Positions 17,298 through 26,455 of a DNA stretch of 60,300 bases are shown here, piece after piece. The position numbers were made by a program, and so were the translations under genes. Below the pieces are notes generated by a model. The model worked only from the letters and a program-made list of their open reading frames with translations. It did no database searches and had not been told where the DNA came from. Source of the DNA: a candidate division LCP-89 bacterium (GTDB lineage: Bacteria; Electryoneota; B3-LCP). Numbering within the stretch: the stretch's first letter is position 1; each line of letters opens with the position of its first letter. Location of the stretch: positions 1 to 60,300 of the forward strand of contig JALGVT010000011.1 in assembly GCA_025774555.1 (NCBI GenBank). The letters run 5' to 3'.

Positions 17298-18101
17298 TCA
17301 GCCGACTTCGAGTTCGTCTTTTACGCTGGTTACACCGCGTATTACACCGATAGTTTCCAGAAGGATTAACCGCAGGTCTTCATCGGCAATCTTTCCGGTT
17401 AGTTTCATTTCGCCGTTTTCTGCGGCAACAGAGACATCGATATTTCTTGTCCTGTTATCAATATTGAGAGTTGCTTCCACGCGGGCTGTCAGCGCGATAT
17501 TACGCAGTTTGCTGTTTCTCTCTTCCGTCCGATTGTATTCAGGTGAATCTGCGAGACTACAGACCGTATCACACGCCGTTTTTAGAGACATCGTCTGGAG
17601 GTTGATAACAATATCGAAGTTAGTGGGATCAGCCCAATCTTCACCGTACAGGAATTTCGTCCAGCGTTTGCGATCCTCATCGACCTTGCTAATATATTGA
17701 GCAGCTTCAGGACGATCGAGGTCCATTGCCTGTTGAAGCATGGAAATCCGTTGTTCAATGGGCGCAATCAGACGGACTTTCAGCACCCAGCTCAGATCTC
17801 CCAACAGAAAATGACCCGCATTGCCGTGATAGATCATGCAACCCTGAGATGCGTATTCCAAAAGCGCCGCGCGGATTAAAGAAAGATATAAGTGGCGCGG
17901 GTTGTGACTGCTTCTCTCCCAGAGCTTGACCGGTTTATTCATAGCTTCACTCAGCGCCTCTTCCGTTATGCCATATTCCTCAGAAGCCTTGACTAAGACC
18001 TCTCTACTTATTAAATTATAGCAGTTCAATTCTTCGGAGAGCAGATTGGCTAAAGCCAGTCCGCCGCTCTTCGAGCCTCTGGAAAGTGTAATAATCGGCA
18101 T
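17298..18101 (-). CDS. Cytidylate kinase-like protein with C-terminal BON domain
   Basis: A 267-residue minus-strand protein. Residues 1-185 resemble the cytidylate kinase-like family: IITLSRGSKSGG at the N-terminus is a P-loop variant, followed by the family's YHGNAGHFLL region and the KFLYGEDWADPTNFDIVIN region. Residues about 195-267 look like a BON domain (LRNIALTARVEATLNID, then VAAENGEMKLTGKI and GVTSVKDELEV). BON domains usually bind membranes or polymers, so this combination is unusual. There is no signal peptide. AGGGGG precedes the ATG. The substrate is unknown. Confidence 0.72.
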   Translation of the reverse strand: MPIITLSRGSKSGGLALANLLSEELNCYNLISREVLVKASEEYGITEEALSEAMNKPVKLWERSSHNPRHLYLSLIRAALLEYASQGCMIYHGNAGHFLLGDLSWVLKVRLIAPIEQRISMLQQAMDLDRPEAAQYISKVDEDRKRWTKFLYGEDWADPTNFDIVINLQTMSLKTACDTVCSLADSPEYNRTEERNSKLRNIALTARVEATLNIDNRTRNIDVSVAAENGEMKLTGKIADEDLRLILLETIGVIRGVTSVKDELEVG

Positions 18102-18136
18102 GATAACCCCCTTGTACCTGATAAATTGCTCTCTAC

Positions 18137-18165
18137 AAAATACAAAGTAGAACTGAGATTGTCAA
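18137..18165 (-). promoter_or_regulatory. Sigma-70-type promoter of the cytidylate kinase-like gene
   Basis: On the minus strand TTGACA (18165-18160) and TATTTT (18142-18137) are separated by exactly 17 bases, with the start codon about 36 bases downstream. Confidence 0.6.
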
Positions 18166-18301
18166 GATAATTATTAACGACATAAGGAAAAAACATCTTT
18201 TTTATGCAAATATTTAAGGTAAATTAGTTTTATTGTGATTTAATGTATCCGCATAGAATGCTTAGCGGCGAATTAATTTGATATTCAAATACACAAATTT
18301 C

Positions 18302-18964
18302 ATGAGTGATAAAGTAGAAAAAAGAACCCTTCCGCTATTCTTCGACATTGAGGATAAGCCCTGCCTCGTAGTCGGCGGCGGCGAAGTTGCCTTTCGCAAG
18401 GTTACTCAGTTGGTGGATGCTGGTGGAAAGATTACGGTTATTGCCCCGCAAATCAAAGCGGAGTTGCAGGAAATCCTCGTCTCAGGCGGATGCAGATGGC
18501 TGCAAAGAACTTACGAATCGCCCGAAGCCGGCGAGTACCGCTTAGTTATCGCCACAACCGATGATCCTCCTGTCAATAAGCAGATATTCAGGGATTGCAA
18601 TTCGCGTGGAGTTCCAGTCAATGTGGTCGATCAGCCCGAACTCTGCAGCGTGATCTTTCCATCGATCATCCGGCGCGGTTTTATTACCACCGCAATCAGT
18701 TCCGGAGGTAAGGCTCCCTTTCTCACCAAGGAACTCAGGAAACGAATGGAGCTATTTCTGGACGATATAGAAGTCCTCGAATTCTCCGATCTTCTTCTGA
18801 CGTTTCGGGATTTTGTCAGGTCCAATACTGATGACTTCAGTGTGAAGAAGAAGCTGTATCAACGCCTGCTCGAATGTGACAGCGGCTTATGGGCAGAATG
18901 GTCGGATGGCGATCCGCCTTATAATCTCTGGCGGCAATGGATCGAGGAAGAGAATGCCCGGTAG
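18302..18964 (+). CDS. sirC: Precorrin-2 dehydrogenase / sirohydrochlorin ferrochelatase-like
   Basis: A 220-residue NAD-binding protein that oxidises precorrin-2 to sirohydrochlorin, and in some members inserts iron, on the way to siroheme. The Rossmann loop is LVVGGGEVAFRK (about residues 22-33), followed by INVVDQPELCSVIFPS-like residues and the AISSGGKAPFLTKELR helix typical of the Met8/CysG N-terminal domain. The start is set at the ATG 18302; a TTG at 18278 would add eight residues. It overlaps hemC by 11 bases. Siroheme is the cofactor of DsrAB encoded 6 kb downstream. Confidence 0.88.
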   Translation: MSDKVEKRTLPLFFDIEDKPCLVVGGGEVAFRKVTQLVDAGGKITVIAPQIKAELQEILVSGGCRWLQRTYESPEAGEYRLVIATTDDPPVNKQIFRDCNSRGVPVNVVDQPELCSVIFPSIIRRGFITTAISSGGKAPFLTKELRKRMELFLDDIEVLEFSDLLLTFRDFVRSNTDDFSVKKKLYQRLLECDSGLWAEWSDGDPPYNLWRQWIEEENAR

Positions 18965-19886
18965 TGAAACAGGAGTCATCAGGGTAGGCGCGAGAGGAAG
19001 CAAACTATCCCTGGCTCAGACAAGAGAAGTTATAGAGCTTTTATCGGCGGCAGCGTCCGATTATCGTTTTGAACTGGTTATCATAACGACCACAGGCGAC
19101 CTTGATAAGAATTCATCTCTTGCTTCAATTGGCGGAACCGGAGTTTTTGTGAAGGAACTGGAAGCGGCGCTATCACGCGGTGAAATCGATCTTGCCGTTC
19201 ACAGCGCCAAAGACTTACCTGCGATACTGCCAGACGGTTTCTCCATCGCCGCGGTCCCTGATCGAGCGCTGGTGGAAGACGTTTTGATCTCAAAGGATGG
19301 TCAGCCGCTAAGAGAATTACCGCAGGGAGCGAGAATCGCGACCGGATCACCGCGGCGGATAGCGCTGGCAAGGATGGTACGACCTGATCTGCGGTTTGTC
19401 GAAGTGCGCGGCAACGTTGATACAAGGCTGCGAAAACTCGATGAAGGGCAATTCGACGCGATTATTCTGGCACGCGCCGGATTAGTACGGTTAAACCTCG
19501 AACACAGGATAACACAGATACTATCGCCCGACGAGTTCCTGCCCGCGCCCGGACAGGGCGCCCTGGCGGTCGAATGCCGTATGGATGATGAAACTGTAAT
19601 GAACATCGCCGGTAAGATTAATTCTGAACAGGCGTCTGCAACCCTTAAAGCGGAGAGAAGTATGCTGGGAGCTTTAAAAGCAGGTTGTTCGGTTCCGGTG
19701 GGTGGGCGGGCTACCATTGAAGCGGATGGCAGACTTAAATTGGACGCTATCGTACTTGACCATCAAGGGGGAAACGCGATTCGCGTCTCAATAGAAGCTG
19801 AGACGATAAAGAGAGCTGAATCCCTCGGAAAAGCTGTCGCAGAAAAATTAATTATGCGCGGCGCTGTGGAGTTATTATCGAAATGA
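18954..19886 (+). CDS. hemC: Porphobilinogen deaminase (hydroxymethylbilane synthase)
   Basis: A 310-residue enzyme joining four porphobilinogens into hydroxymethylbilane. The N-terminus IRVGARGSKLSLAQT, the SAKDLP loop and the cofactor-attachment site LKAGCSVPVGG with the dipyrromethane Cys (about residue 241) are all present. The ATG at 18954 overlaps the preceding gene by 11 bases and puts the conserved IRVGARGS right at the N-terminus, so it is preferred to an upstream in-frame ATG at 18876. The stop overlaps the next gene by four bases. Confidence 0.95.
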   Translation: MPGSETGVIRVGARGSKLSLAQTREVIELLSAAASDYRFELVIITTTGDLDKNSSLASIGGTGVFVKELEAALSRGEIDLAVHSAKDLPAILPDGFSIAAVPDRALVEDVLISKDGQPLRELPQGARIATGSPRRIALARMVRPDLRFVEVRGNVDTRLRKLDEGQFDAIILARAGLVRLNLEHRITQILSPDEFLPAPGQGALAVECRMDDETVMNIAGKINSEQASATLKAERSMLGALKAGCSVPVGGRATIEADGRLKLDAIVLDHQGGNAIRVSIEAETIKRAESLGKAVAEKLIMRGAVELLSK

Positions 19887-21433
19887 AACAGGTTGGAAAA
19901 GTCTATCTGGTCGGAGCCGGTCCCGGTGATCCCGGGCTGGTCACGGTTAGAGCAAAAGAGCTGTTGAACGCTTGCGATGCGATTGTCTATGACCGTTTAG
20001 TATCGCTGGAACTTGTCGTGCCGATGCCGGAGCGCGTACAGCGTTATTTCGTTGGCAAATCATCGAGCTGTCATTCAATGCATCAGGATGAAATCAATAA
20101 GCTGCTGGTGAAACTGGCTAAGCAGGGCATGACCGTTGTCCGGCTGAAGGGCGGCGATCCGTTCGTTTTCGGGCGTGGAGGCGAGGAAGCATTGTTTTTA
20201 AAGGAAAACGGCATTTCCTACGAGATTGTCCCCGGTGTTACTGCGGGAATAGCCGCGTCCGCCTACGCTGGAATTCCTATCACGCACCGGAAACAGTCCG
20301 TTTTTACGGTTCTGCTCACGGCTCATGAGGCTGCAGACAAAGAGGTAACACAGGTTCCCTGGGAATGGCTGGGCAAGATACAGCACGGTTCCATTGTGGG
20401 ATATATGGGAGTTACTCAACTACCCAGCGTTGTAAATAAACTGATCGAAGCAGGGATGGATCCGAATACTCCCGCAGCCCTTATCGAAAGAGGGACCACC
20501 GGCTCGCAAAGGCATATCAGCGCGACACTTGCCGATCTGCCGGGGAAAGCGGCACAGGAAGGCATTGCTCCTCCAGCGCTGTTTATCATCGGGAAACCGG
20601 TACTACTCTCGGAAGAGCTTGACTGGTTCGGAGGCGGCGTTCTTTCGGGGAAAAGAATGATGGTCACGCGACCAGCAGATCAGGCGTTTGATATGTACGC
20701 ACTCCTGCGAGAACAGGGCGCGGAAGTTCTCCCGCTGCCGACGATTCGCACTGCGGCTCATGATGACGACTCCGGCTGGGATGAAATAAAAGGGCTCTTT
20801 GAATTAAATGTAAGAGGCAAGGCTGAAGAGTGGATCGTTTTCACCAGCGAAAACGGAGTACGGTATTTTATCCAACAGCTTTTCGATCGAGGGTATGACT
20901 TCAGATTTCTGGGCAGGTTTAAGATAGCGGCTATGGGAACGGGCACCGACCGCGCTCTGAGACTACATCACCTGAAAGCCGATTTTCTGCCGACCAAATC
21001 GACCTCGGACGTGCTGGCGGCGGAGTTCTCCGATTATATTAAAGGGAAAGCCTGCAAGGTCATCCGGGTGCGCGGAAATCTGGGCGATGACCGCATTGAG
21101 CAATCTATCGAAGAGGCTGACGCCGTCGTTCTGCCGCTGCAAGTGTACGATACTTCAACGGCGGTGTGGGATGCCGGTATGTGGGCGTGTCTGGATGAGA
21201 ATCCGCCGGACGTCATCACCTTTACAAGCGGATCGACGGCTGCTGGTTTTAAGGAGATCCTGGGAGACAGGGGAGAGGAAATCGCCGGTAACGCCGTCAT
21301 TGCCTCAATTGGTCCCATGACGACGCAGATAATAACGAATGAAAAGATGAAAGTTGCTATTGAAGCAAAGATGCACTCCGTTCCGGGATTGGTCGAAGAA
21401 ATTCTGAATTATTTTAGACAACATAAGGCATAA
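19883..21433 (+). CDS. cobA-hemD: Uroporphyrinogen-III C-methyltransferase / uroporphyrinogen-III synthase fusion
   Basis: A 516-residue bifunctional protein. Residues about 1-250 are a SUMT methylase: VYLVGAGPGDPGLVTVRA at the N-terminus, RLKGGDPFVFGRGGEE in the middle and the GTTGSQRH segment. Residues about 255-510 are a HemD-type uroporphyrinogen-III synthase, with FTSENGVRYF, RGNLGDDR and TFTSGSTAAGF. Together they take hydroxymethylbilane to precorrin-2. The fusion is common in anaerobes. It overlaps hemC by four bases (ATGA). Confidence 0.95.
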   Translation: MKQVGKVYLVGAGPGDPGLVTVRAKELLNACDAIVYDRLVSLELVVPMPERVQRYFVGKSSSCHSMHQDEINKLLVKLAKQGMTVVRLKGGDPFVFGRGGEEALFLKENGISYEIVPGVTAGIAASAYAGIPITHRKQSVFTVLLTAHEAADKEVTQVPWEWLGKIQHGSIVGYMGVTQLPSVVNKLIEAGMDPNTPAALIERGTTGSQRHISATLADLPGKAAQEGIAPPALFIIGKPVLLSEELDWFGGGVLSGKRMMVTRPADQAFDMYALLREQGAEVLPLPTIRTAAHDDDSGWDEIKGLFELNVRGKAEEWIVFTSENGVRYFIQQLFDRGYDFRFLGRFKIAAMGTGTDRALRLHHLKADFLPTKSTSDVLAAEFSDYIKGKACKVIRVRGNLGDDRIEQSIEEADAVVLPLQVYDTSTAVWDAGMWACLDENPPDVITFTSGSTAAGFKEILGDRGEEIAGNAVIASIGPMTTQIITNEKMKVAIEAKMHSVPGLVEEILNYFRQHKA

Positions 21434-21460
21434 AAAACAGATCGAGGAGGTCAAGATAAA

Positions 21461-22036
21461 ATGAACGCTGAAAATGCTCTGGATAAGCTGATGGATGGTA
21501 ACAAGAGATTTATTTCCGGCGATCTGAAACATCCCAATCATGATCCCAAAAGGCGCAACGACATCAAAGGAGGGCAGGAACCCTTCGCCGCGGTATTAAC
21601 CTGCTCCGATTCCCGCACGCCGCCGGAAATTATATTCGATAGAGGTCTGGGTGATCTGTTTATCGTAAGAACGGCTGGCAATATTGCCGATGAAGTCGCT
21701 TTGGGTAGTCTTGAACTTGCCGTGGCTGAATTCAGTGTGCCCATCATTATGGTGCTGGGTCATCAGAACTGCGGAGCGATCAAGTTGGCATTAGAAGAAA
21801 CCGAACGTGAAGGGAATATCGGCAAGATAATGGAACTTATCAAGTTTGCCGTGGATATGGCAAAAGAACTGCCGGGGAATATACAAGATAATACAGCTAA
21901 AGAGAACGTTAAAAACGTTGTCAATATCCTGAAAGAGTCGAGTGAAATCATCTCTACTGGTGTGAAAGACGAATCTGTAAAGATCATCGGAGCATATTAC
22001 TGGTTCGATGACGGTAGAGTCGAAATAATCGACTGA
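21461..22036 (+). CDS. Beta-class carbonic anhydrase
   Basis: A 191-residue zinc enzyme interconverting CO2 and bicarbonate. The zinc ligands are visible in CSDSRTPPEIIFD (about residues 48-60) and GHQNCGAI (about 98-105), with the Asp/Arg dyad in CSDSR. GAGGAG-type ribosome binding sequence precedes the ATG. It is placed between cobA-hemD and hemB, breaking the tetrapyrrole gene order, with no obvious metabolic link. Confidence 0.92.
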   Translation: MNAENALDKLMDGNKRFISGDLKHPNHDPKRRNDIKGGQEPFAAVLTCSDSRTPPEIIFDRGLGDLFIVRTAGNIADEVALGSLELAVAEFSVPIIMVLGHQNCGAIKLALEETEREGNIGKIMELIKFAVDMAKELPGNIQDNTAKENVKNVVNILKESSEIISTGVKDESVKIIGAYYWFDDGRVEIID

Positions 22037-22079
22037 GATGGGTTAATTCTAAAGGTTGAACGCAAAAGGGGGTACGAAA

Positions 22080-23054
22080 TTGGGATTTCCAATCGAACGA
22101 CCCAGAAGACTCAGGCGAACAGAGGCGATGCGCCGTCTGGTTCGTGAAAACAGACTCTCGGCGGATGATCTGATTCTGCCGATGTTCGTTAAATCCAGCG
22201 GCGAAGACGAACCGATCGAAGCTATGCCCGGAATCAGCCGCAAGAATCCGAAACGTACCGCTGCAGAAGCGGCAAAAGCATATAAATCCGGTATTCCCGC
22301 GGTTATTCTCTTCGGTATTCCAGACGATAAGGATGCACAGGGTTCCGCGTCCTGGCGGGACGACGGCGTCGTGCAGACTGCAGTTCGAGAAATTAAAGCC
22401 GCAGCGCCGGAAATGATTGTCATAACCGACGTCTGCTTATGCGAATATACGGATCACGGACATTGCGGGGTGATAACAAACGGCGAAGTGGATAACGACG
22501 CCACGCTGGAACTGTTAGCTAAGCAAGCGCTGAGTTTTCTGCGCGCCGGAGCGGATGTAGTCGCTCCCTCGGACATGATGGACGGCAGGATCGGATTCAT
22601 TCGCAGCGAGATGGACAGAGCGGGATTTTCCGACCGCGTTATCATGGCTTACAGCGCCAAGTATGCCTCCGCGTTTTACGGACCGTTCAGAGAAGCGGCG
22701 GGTTCTGCGCCTGAGTTCGGCGACCGCAAGGGCTACCAGATGGATCCGGTGAACGCGCGTGAAGCTCTGCGCGAAGTGGAACTTGATATTGAAGAGGGCG
22801 CGGATATAGTGATGGTCAAACCGGCGCTGGCGTTTATGGACGTAATTCAGCGGGTCAGGCAGATCACCGATTTGCCTTTAGCGGCGTTCAATGTCAGCGG
22901 GGAATATGCCATGGTCAAGGCGGCGGCAAAAGCAGAAATGATAGATGAAAAGCAGATCGTTATGGAGATACTGACCGGCTTGAAACGTGCCGGTGCGGAT
23001 ATGATTTTGACATATCATGCGATGGATGCTGTGAAGTGGATGGGGGAGATATAA
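22080..23054 (+). CDS. hemB: Delta-aminolevulinic acid dehydratase (porphobilinogen synthase)
   Basis: A 324-residue enzyme condensing two aminolevulinates into porphobilinogen. The Schiff-base lysines are in MAYSAKYASAFYGPFREAA and MVKPALAFMD, and the metal-binding loop DVCLCEYTDHGHCG has the three Cys of zinc-type enzymes. The start is set at the TTG 22080, giving the usual GFPIERPRRLRR N-terminus and an AAGGGGG seven bases upstream; a TTG at 22056 is in frame but lacks such a site. It ends a run of siroheme genes. Confidence 0.93.
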   Translation: MGFPIERPRRLRRTEAMRRLVRENRLSADDLILPMFVKSSGEDEPIEAMPGISRKNPKRTAAEAAKAYKSGIPAVILFGIPDDKDAQGSASWRDDGVVQTAVREIKAAAPEMIVITDVCLCEYTDHGHCGVITNGEVDNDATLELLAKQALSFLRAGADVVAPSDMMDGRIGFIRSEMDRAGFSDRVIMAYSAKYASAFYGPFREAAGSAPEFGDRKGYQMDPVNAREALREVELDIEEGADIVMVKPALAFMDVIQRVRQITDLPLAAFNVSGEYAMVKAAAKAEMIDEKQIVMEILTGLKRAGADMILTYHAMDAVKWMGEI

Positions 23055-23574
23055 GGTAAAAGGTAAAAGGTGAGAGAGCAAAAGGAAGATCAAGGATGAC
23101 GCGGATTTTGATGGGATTTCGCTGATTGAAAAAGAGTAGCGTGCATCACCCTTGTCAGGATCAGGGAAGATCCCGACTACGGAATCAGTGAAATCCAATC
23201 CCGTAAGGGATGCCTATGGCAAAATCAGTGGTAATCAGTGATTCTGATAAAAGACAACCACACCCACAGCAAGCTGTGGGGCACCCGGGGGAAGTTTGGC
23301 GGGGCAGTCGGTAACTCCTGACCCTACAGAACAGGGCACGGCACGCCGTGCCCCAACTGGATCCCGGATCGGAGTCCGGGATGACACATTGGCCCAAAAC
23401 CGGGACATCCCGACTTCGTCAGCCCCTTCGGGACAGTTGTCCCTGCCACCCAGCCGGGTCGTCACCCGGAAATGTAGTATGAGATTCTTCGATCCGCTTT
23501 CAGCGGGCTCTCCAAAGGAGTCCTTCGGACCTTCTAATCTGCCTCCGCCGGAATGATAAAAAGAAAGAGCTATT
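23055..23574. repeat. Gene-free repeat-rich gap with two-hairpin repeat, copy 2
   Basis: 520 bases without a plausible gene. Phrases such as AATCAGTGAAATCC and GGTAATCAGTGATTC at about 23180-23245 belong to a dispersed repeat also seen near 13760-13800. A palindrome GGGCACGGCACGCCGTGCCC (23334-23353, one mismatch) followed by ATCCCGGA...TCCGGGAT matches the composite at 17157. No promoter for hemL is obvious. Confidence 0.65.
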
Positions 23575-24873
23575 ATGAAATCCTTAAATAAATCCCGTGC
23601 AGCCTTCAACCGCGCGCAGAAATCCATTCCCGGCGGGGTAAATTCTCCAGTGCGGGCGTATGGTTCGGTCGGCGGTGAGCCGCCCTTCATCAACCGAGGT
23701 GAAGGCGCGTACATTTACGACATCGACGGCAATGAATACATCGATTACGTGCTCTCGTGGGGACCGATGATCCTGGGGCACGCTCATCCAGCAGTAGTCG
23801 AAGCGGTCAAAGAGGCTGCAGACAGAGGCACTTCTTTCGGCGCGCCGACTGAGGCAGAGATTGAGCTGGCAGAACTGGTTAAAGAGCGCATGCCGCATAT
23901 CGATATGCTGCGGCTGGTCAGTTCCGGCACTGAGGCAGTGATGACAGCCGCAAGGTTGGCGCGAGGTTACACCGGACGCGATATGATCGTTAAGTTCGAT
24001 GGATGCTACCACGGACACAGCGACGGTTTTTTGGTTGAGGCGGGATCAGGGCTGGCAACTGGAGGACTGCCTGGATCGAAGGGCATACCGAAGGAGATTA
24101 CGAGTCATACTCTGAGCTTGCAGTATAACGATCTGGATGGCGTTGAAGATACTTTTAAGAAGAGCGGCGATAAAATCGCGGCAGTGATAGTAGAGCCGAT
24201 TGCCGCCAACATGGGAGTCGTTCTGCCGCAGATGGGTTTTTTAGAAGGGCTGCGTGATTTGACGGTAAAGCACGGCGCGCTGCTCGTTTATGATGAAGTG
24301 ATCACCGGATTTCGTGTTTCCAGGGGTGGAGCGGCTGAACTGACAGGCATAACTCCTGATCTGGTAACGTTGGGGAAAATTATCGGCGGCGGGATGCCCA
24401 TCGGCGCGGTGGGCGGCAGAAAGGATATCATGGAGAAGTTGGCTCCGGTCGGCGACGTCTATCAGGCGGGAACGCTGTCCGGCAATCCCATCTCCGTTGC
24501 CGCGGGTATAGCCACATTAAAAGAGCTTGATAATCCGGAAATATATGAAAACCTCAGGTCCGCCACCGACAAGTTATCCGAAGAGCTATCCGGCGGTTTC
24601 AATAAAGGGTCTATCTCAGTACGTATTAACAGCGCTCCAGGCTTGCTGACGATTTTCTTCACGGCGGAGCCGGTGAATGATTTCAGTTCCTCAAAAGCGG
24701 CGGATGCCTCATCTTTCCGTCAATATTTTCACGCTATGTTGGAAAAAGGCATTTATCTGCCTCCTTCACCCTTCGAAGCCTGGTTCTTATCCATTCAACA
24801 TACCGAAGAAGTTATAAAAATGACAACCGATGCGCATTATAAAGCAATAAACGAAATCGATATCGACACTTAG
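23575..24873 (+). CDS. hemL: Glutamate-1-semialdehyde 2,1-aminomutase
   Basis: A 432-residue PLP enzyme making 5-aminolevulinate from glutamate-1-semialdehyde (C5 pathway). The PLP lysine lies in TLGKIIGGGMPIGA (about residues 263-276), and SSGTEAVMTAARLARG and YDEVITGFR are family signatures. The N-terminus FNRAQKSIPGGVNSPVRAYGSVGG is typical. The first committed enzyme, glutamyl-tRNA reductase (hemA), is not in the window. Separated from hemB by 520 bases of repeats, so probably its own transcript. Confidence 0.95.
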   Translation: MKSLNKSRAAFNRAQKSIPGGVNSPVRAYGSVGGEPPFINRGEGAYIYDIDGNEYIDYVLSWGPMILGHAHPAVVEAVKEAADRGTSFGAPTEAEIELAELVKERMPHIDMLRLVSSGTEAVMTAARLARGYTGRDMIVKFDGCYHGHSDGFLVEAGSGLATGGLPGSKGIPKEITSHTLSLQYNDLDGVEDTFKKSGDKIAAVIVEPIAANMGVVLPQMGFLEGLRDLTVKHGALLVYDEVITGFRVSRGGAAELTGITPDLVTLGKIIGGGMPIGAVGGRKDIMEKLAPVGDVYQAGTLSGNPISVAAGIATLKELDNPEIYENLRSATDKLSEELSGGFNKGSISVRINSAPGLLTIFFTAEPVNDFSSSKAADASSFRQYFHAMLEKGIYLPPSPFEAWFLSIQHTEEVIKMTTDAHYKAINEIDIDT

Positions 24874-24918
24874 CAAAAAACTGCATAAATAACAGATGAT
24901 ATATCACTTTCAATCTAC

Positions 24919-24935
24919 TTGATACTCAGTCGCAA
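24919..24935 (+). promoter_or_regulatory. Palindromic operator candidate, dsr copy
   Basis: TTGATACTCAGTCGCAA fits TTGNNACTNAGTNNCAA perfectly. It also overlaps a weak -35-like TTGATA with a TATTTT 16 bases on, and is 52 bases upstream of the stronger promoter at 24987. The feoAB copy is identical over ACTCAGTCGCAA. Confidence 0.5.
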
Positions 24936-24986
24936 CTTGATATTTTTACTTTAATAGGATGCGAAGAGAAATTTTTCACTTATATA

Positions 24987-25015
24987 TTGACTTTGTTTTT
25001 TTAGTTTGCTATATT
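24987..25015 (+). promoter_or_regulatory. Sigma-70-type promoter of the dsr operon
   Basis: TTGACT (24987-24992) and TATATT (25010-25015) separated by 17 bases, about 162 bases before the dsrA ATG. Transcription would start near 25022, leaving a leader of about 155 bases that carries the hairpin at 25033. Confidence 0.6.
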
Positions 25016-25032
25016 TATAACAACCAAAAGCA

Positions 25033-25086
25033 AGAGAAATAAATAGCTACCCTATTAAAATAGGTCATAGCTTTTTATTTTTCTCT
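25033..25086 (+). promoter_or_regulatory. Long leader hairpin upstream of dsrA
   Basis: AGAGAAATAAATAGCTA (25033-25049) pairs with the imperfect complement ending at 25086, and inside it CCTATT pairs with AATAGG around a two-base loop. It lies between the predicted transcription start and dsrA, so it would form in the 5' leader. It could be an attenuator, mRNA stabiliser or protein site; which is not known. Confidence 0.5.
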
Positions 25087-25176
25087 GTAAATTTAGCTAT
25101 CATCCTGTTTTTATGTAAGTTAAATTGATATTTAAAAATACAATAGAATCACCTTAACATTAACTAAGGAGAGAAC

Positions 25177-26385
25177 ATGGCGGACGATTTTCCAAAAACG
25201 CCACTGATTGATGAGCTGGAAAAGGGTCCCTGGCCCAGCTTTGTAACCGAAATAAAGATGGCTGCAAAGGATAACGCGGCTCCTAAGGATCTTCTAGGAT
25301 TGCTGGAGCAATCATACGATGAGAAGATCTGCCACTGGAAACACGGCGGGATCGTAGGCGTTTTGGGTTATGGCGGCGGAGTTATTGGCAGGTACAATGA
25401 CTTACCAGAGAAATACCCCAATATTTCTCATTTTCACACTATGCGTATCAATCAGCCTTCTGGTTGGTACTACTCGACTGAAGCATTACGCAAAGTCTGC
25501 AACATCTGGGAAAAGCACGGATCGGGCTTAACCAATATGCATGGTTCTACGGGCGACATCATCCTTTTAGGGTGTACTACAGACGAACTTGAACCGACCT
25601 TCCAGGATCTGGCGAAAGAAGGATTCGACATCGGTGGTTCAGGTTCAGACGTGCGAACCCCATCCTGTTGTCTTGGTAAGAGCCGCTGCGAATGGGCTTG
25701 TTATGACACCATGGCAGCCTGCTACGATTTCACGCAGGAGTTTCAGGATGAAATCCATCGCCCGGCATTCCCTTACAAATTCAAGTTCAAGTTCTCCGGT
25801 TGTCCGAATGACTGTGTGGCTTCAATAGCCCGTTCAGATATGTCCATTATCGGCACCTGGCGTGACGATATTCGCATGGATAAAGATGCCATCACTGATT
25901 ACGCATCCAATGGTATGGACATACAGAAAGACGTCGTTGATCTATGTCCCGGTAAGTGCATAGATTGGGATGGTAAAGAGCTTAGCATCGATAACAGCTC
26001 CTGTCTTCATTGCATGCACTGTATCAACGCGATGCCGAAAGCGCTGCGTCCCGGAACAGATACTGGAGCCTGTATTCTGCTCGGATCCAAAGCTCCAATC
26101 ATCGAAGGCGCATTTCTTTCATCAGTTCTGATTCCCTTCATCAAAATGGAGCCTCCCTACCAGGAAATCAAGGACCTCGTCGAAGAGATGTGGGATCTCT
26201 GGTGTGAAGAAGGCAAGAACCGCGAAAGAATCGGTGAGTTCATTCAACGTATGGGTATGGGTAACTTCCTTGAAGAAATCGGCGTCGAGCCGGTAGCTGA
26301 AATGGTCGCCCATCCTCGTGAAAATCCCTACGTCTTCTACGAAGAATACTACGAGGAAGATGACGAAGAAGAGGATGGAGACTAA
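25177..26385 (+). CDS. dsrA: Dissimilatory sulfite reductase alpha subunit
   Basis: A 402-residue cytoplasmic subunit of the siroheme sulfite reductase that reduces sulfite with DsrC as co-substrate. The siroheme/[4Fe-4S] ligands are seen as CCLGKSRC (C-x5-C, about residues 162-170) and SGCPNDC (C-x3-C, about 207-213), and a ferredoxin domain with CLHCMHC lies at about 275-281. The C-terminus is a strongly acidic tail ([12 protein letters not shown]), which is not a standard DsrA feature. GGAGAG precedes the ATG. It opens the dsrABDNLC operon. Confidence 0.98.
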   Translation: MADDFPKTPLIDELEKGPWPSFVTEIKMAAKDNAAPKDLLGLLEQSYDEKICHWKHGGIVGVLGYGGGVIGRYNDLPEKYPNISHFHTMRINQPSGWYYSTEALRKVCNIWEKHGSGLTNMHGSTGDIILLGCTTDELEPTFQDLAKEGFDIGGSGSDVRTPSCCLGKSRCEWACYDTMAACYDFTQEFQDEIHRPAFPYKFKFKFSGCPNDCVASIARSDMSIIGTWRDDIRMDKDAITDYASNGMDIQKDVVDLCPGKCIDWDGKELSIDNSSCLHCMHCINAMPKALRPGTDTGACILLGSKAPIIEGAFLSSVLIPFIKMEPPYQEIKDLVEEMWDLWCEEGKNRERIGEFIQRMGMGNFLEEIGVEPVAEMVAHPRENPYVFYEEYYEEDDEEEDGD

Positions 26386-26455
26386 ACGTCCGGCATCTTC
26401 AATGCATTATCAAATTGAGGTTGAAAACCCATAACAGCTTTTAAGGAGCAATTAA

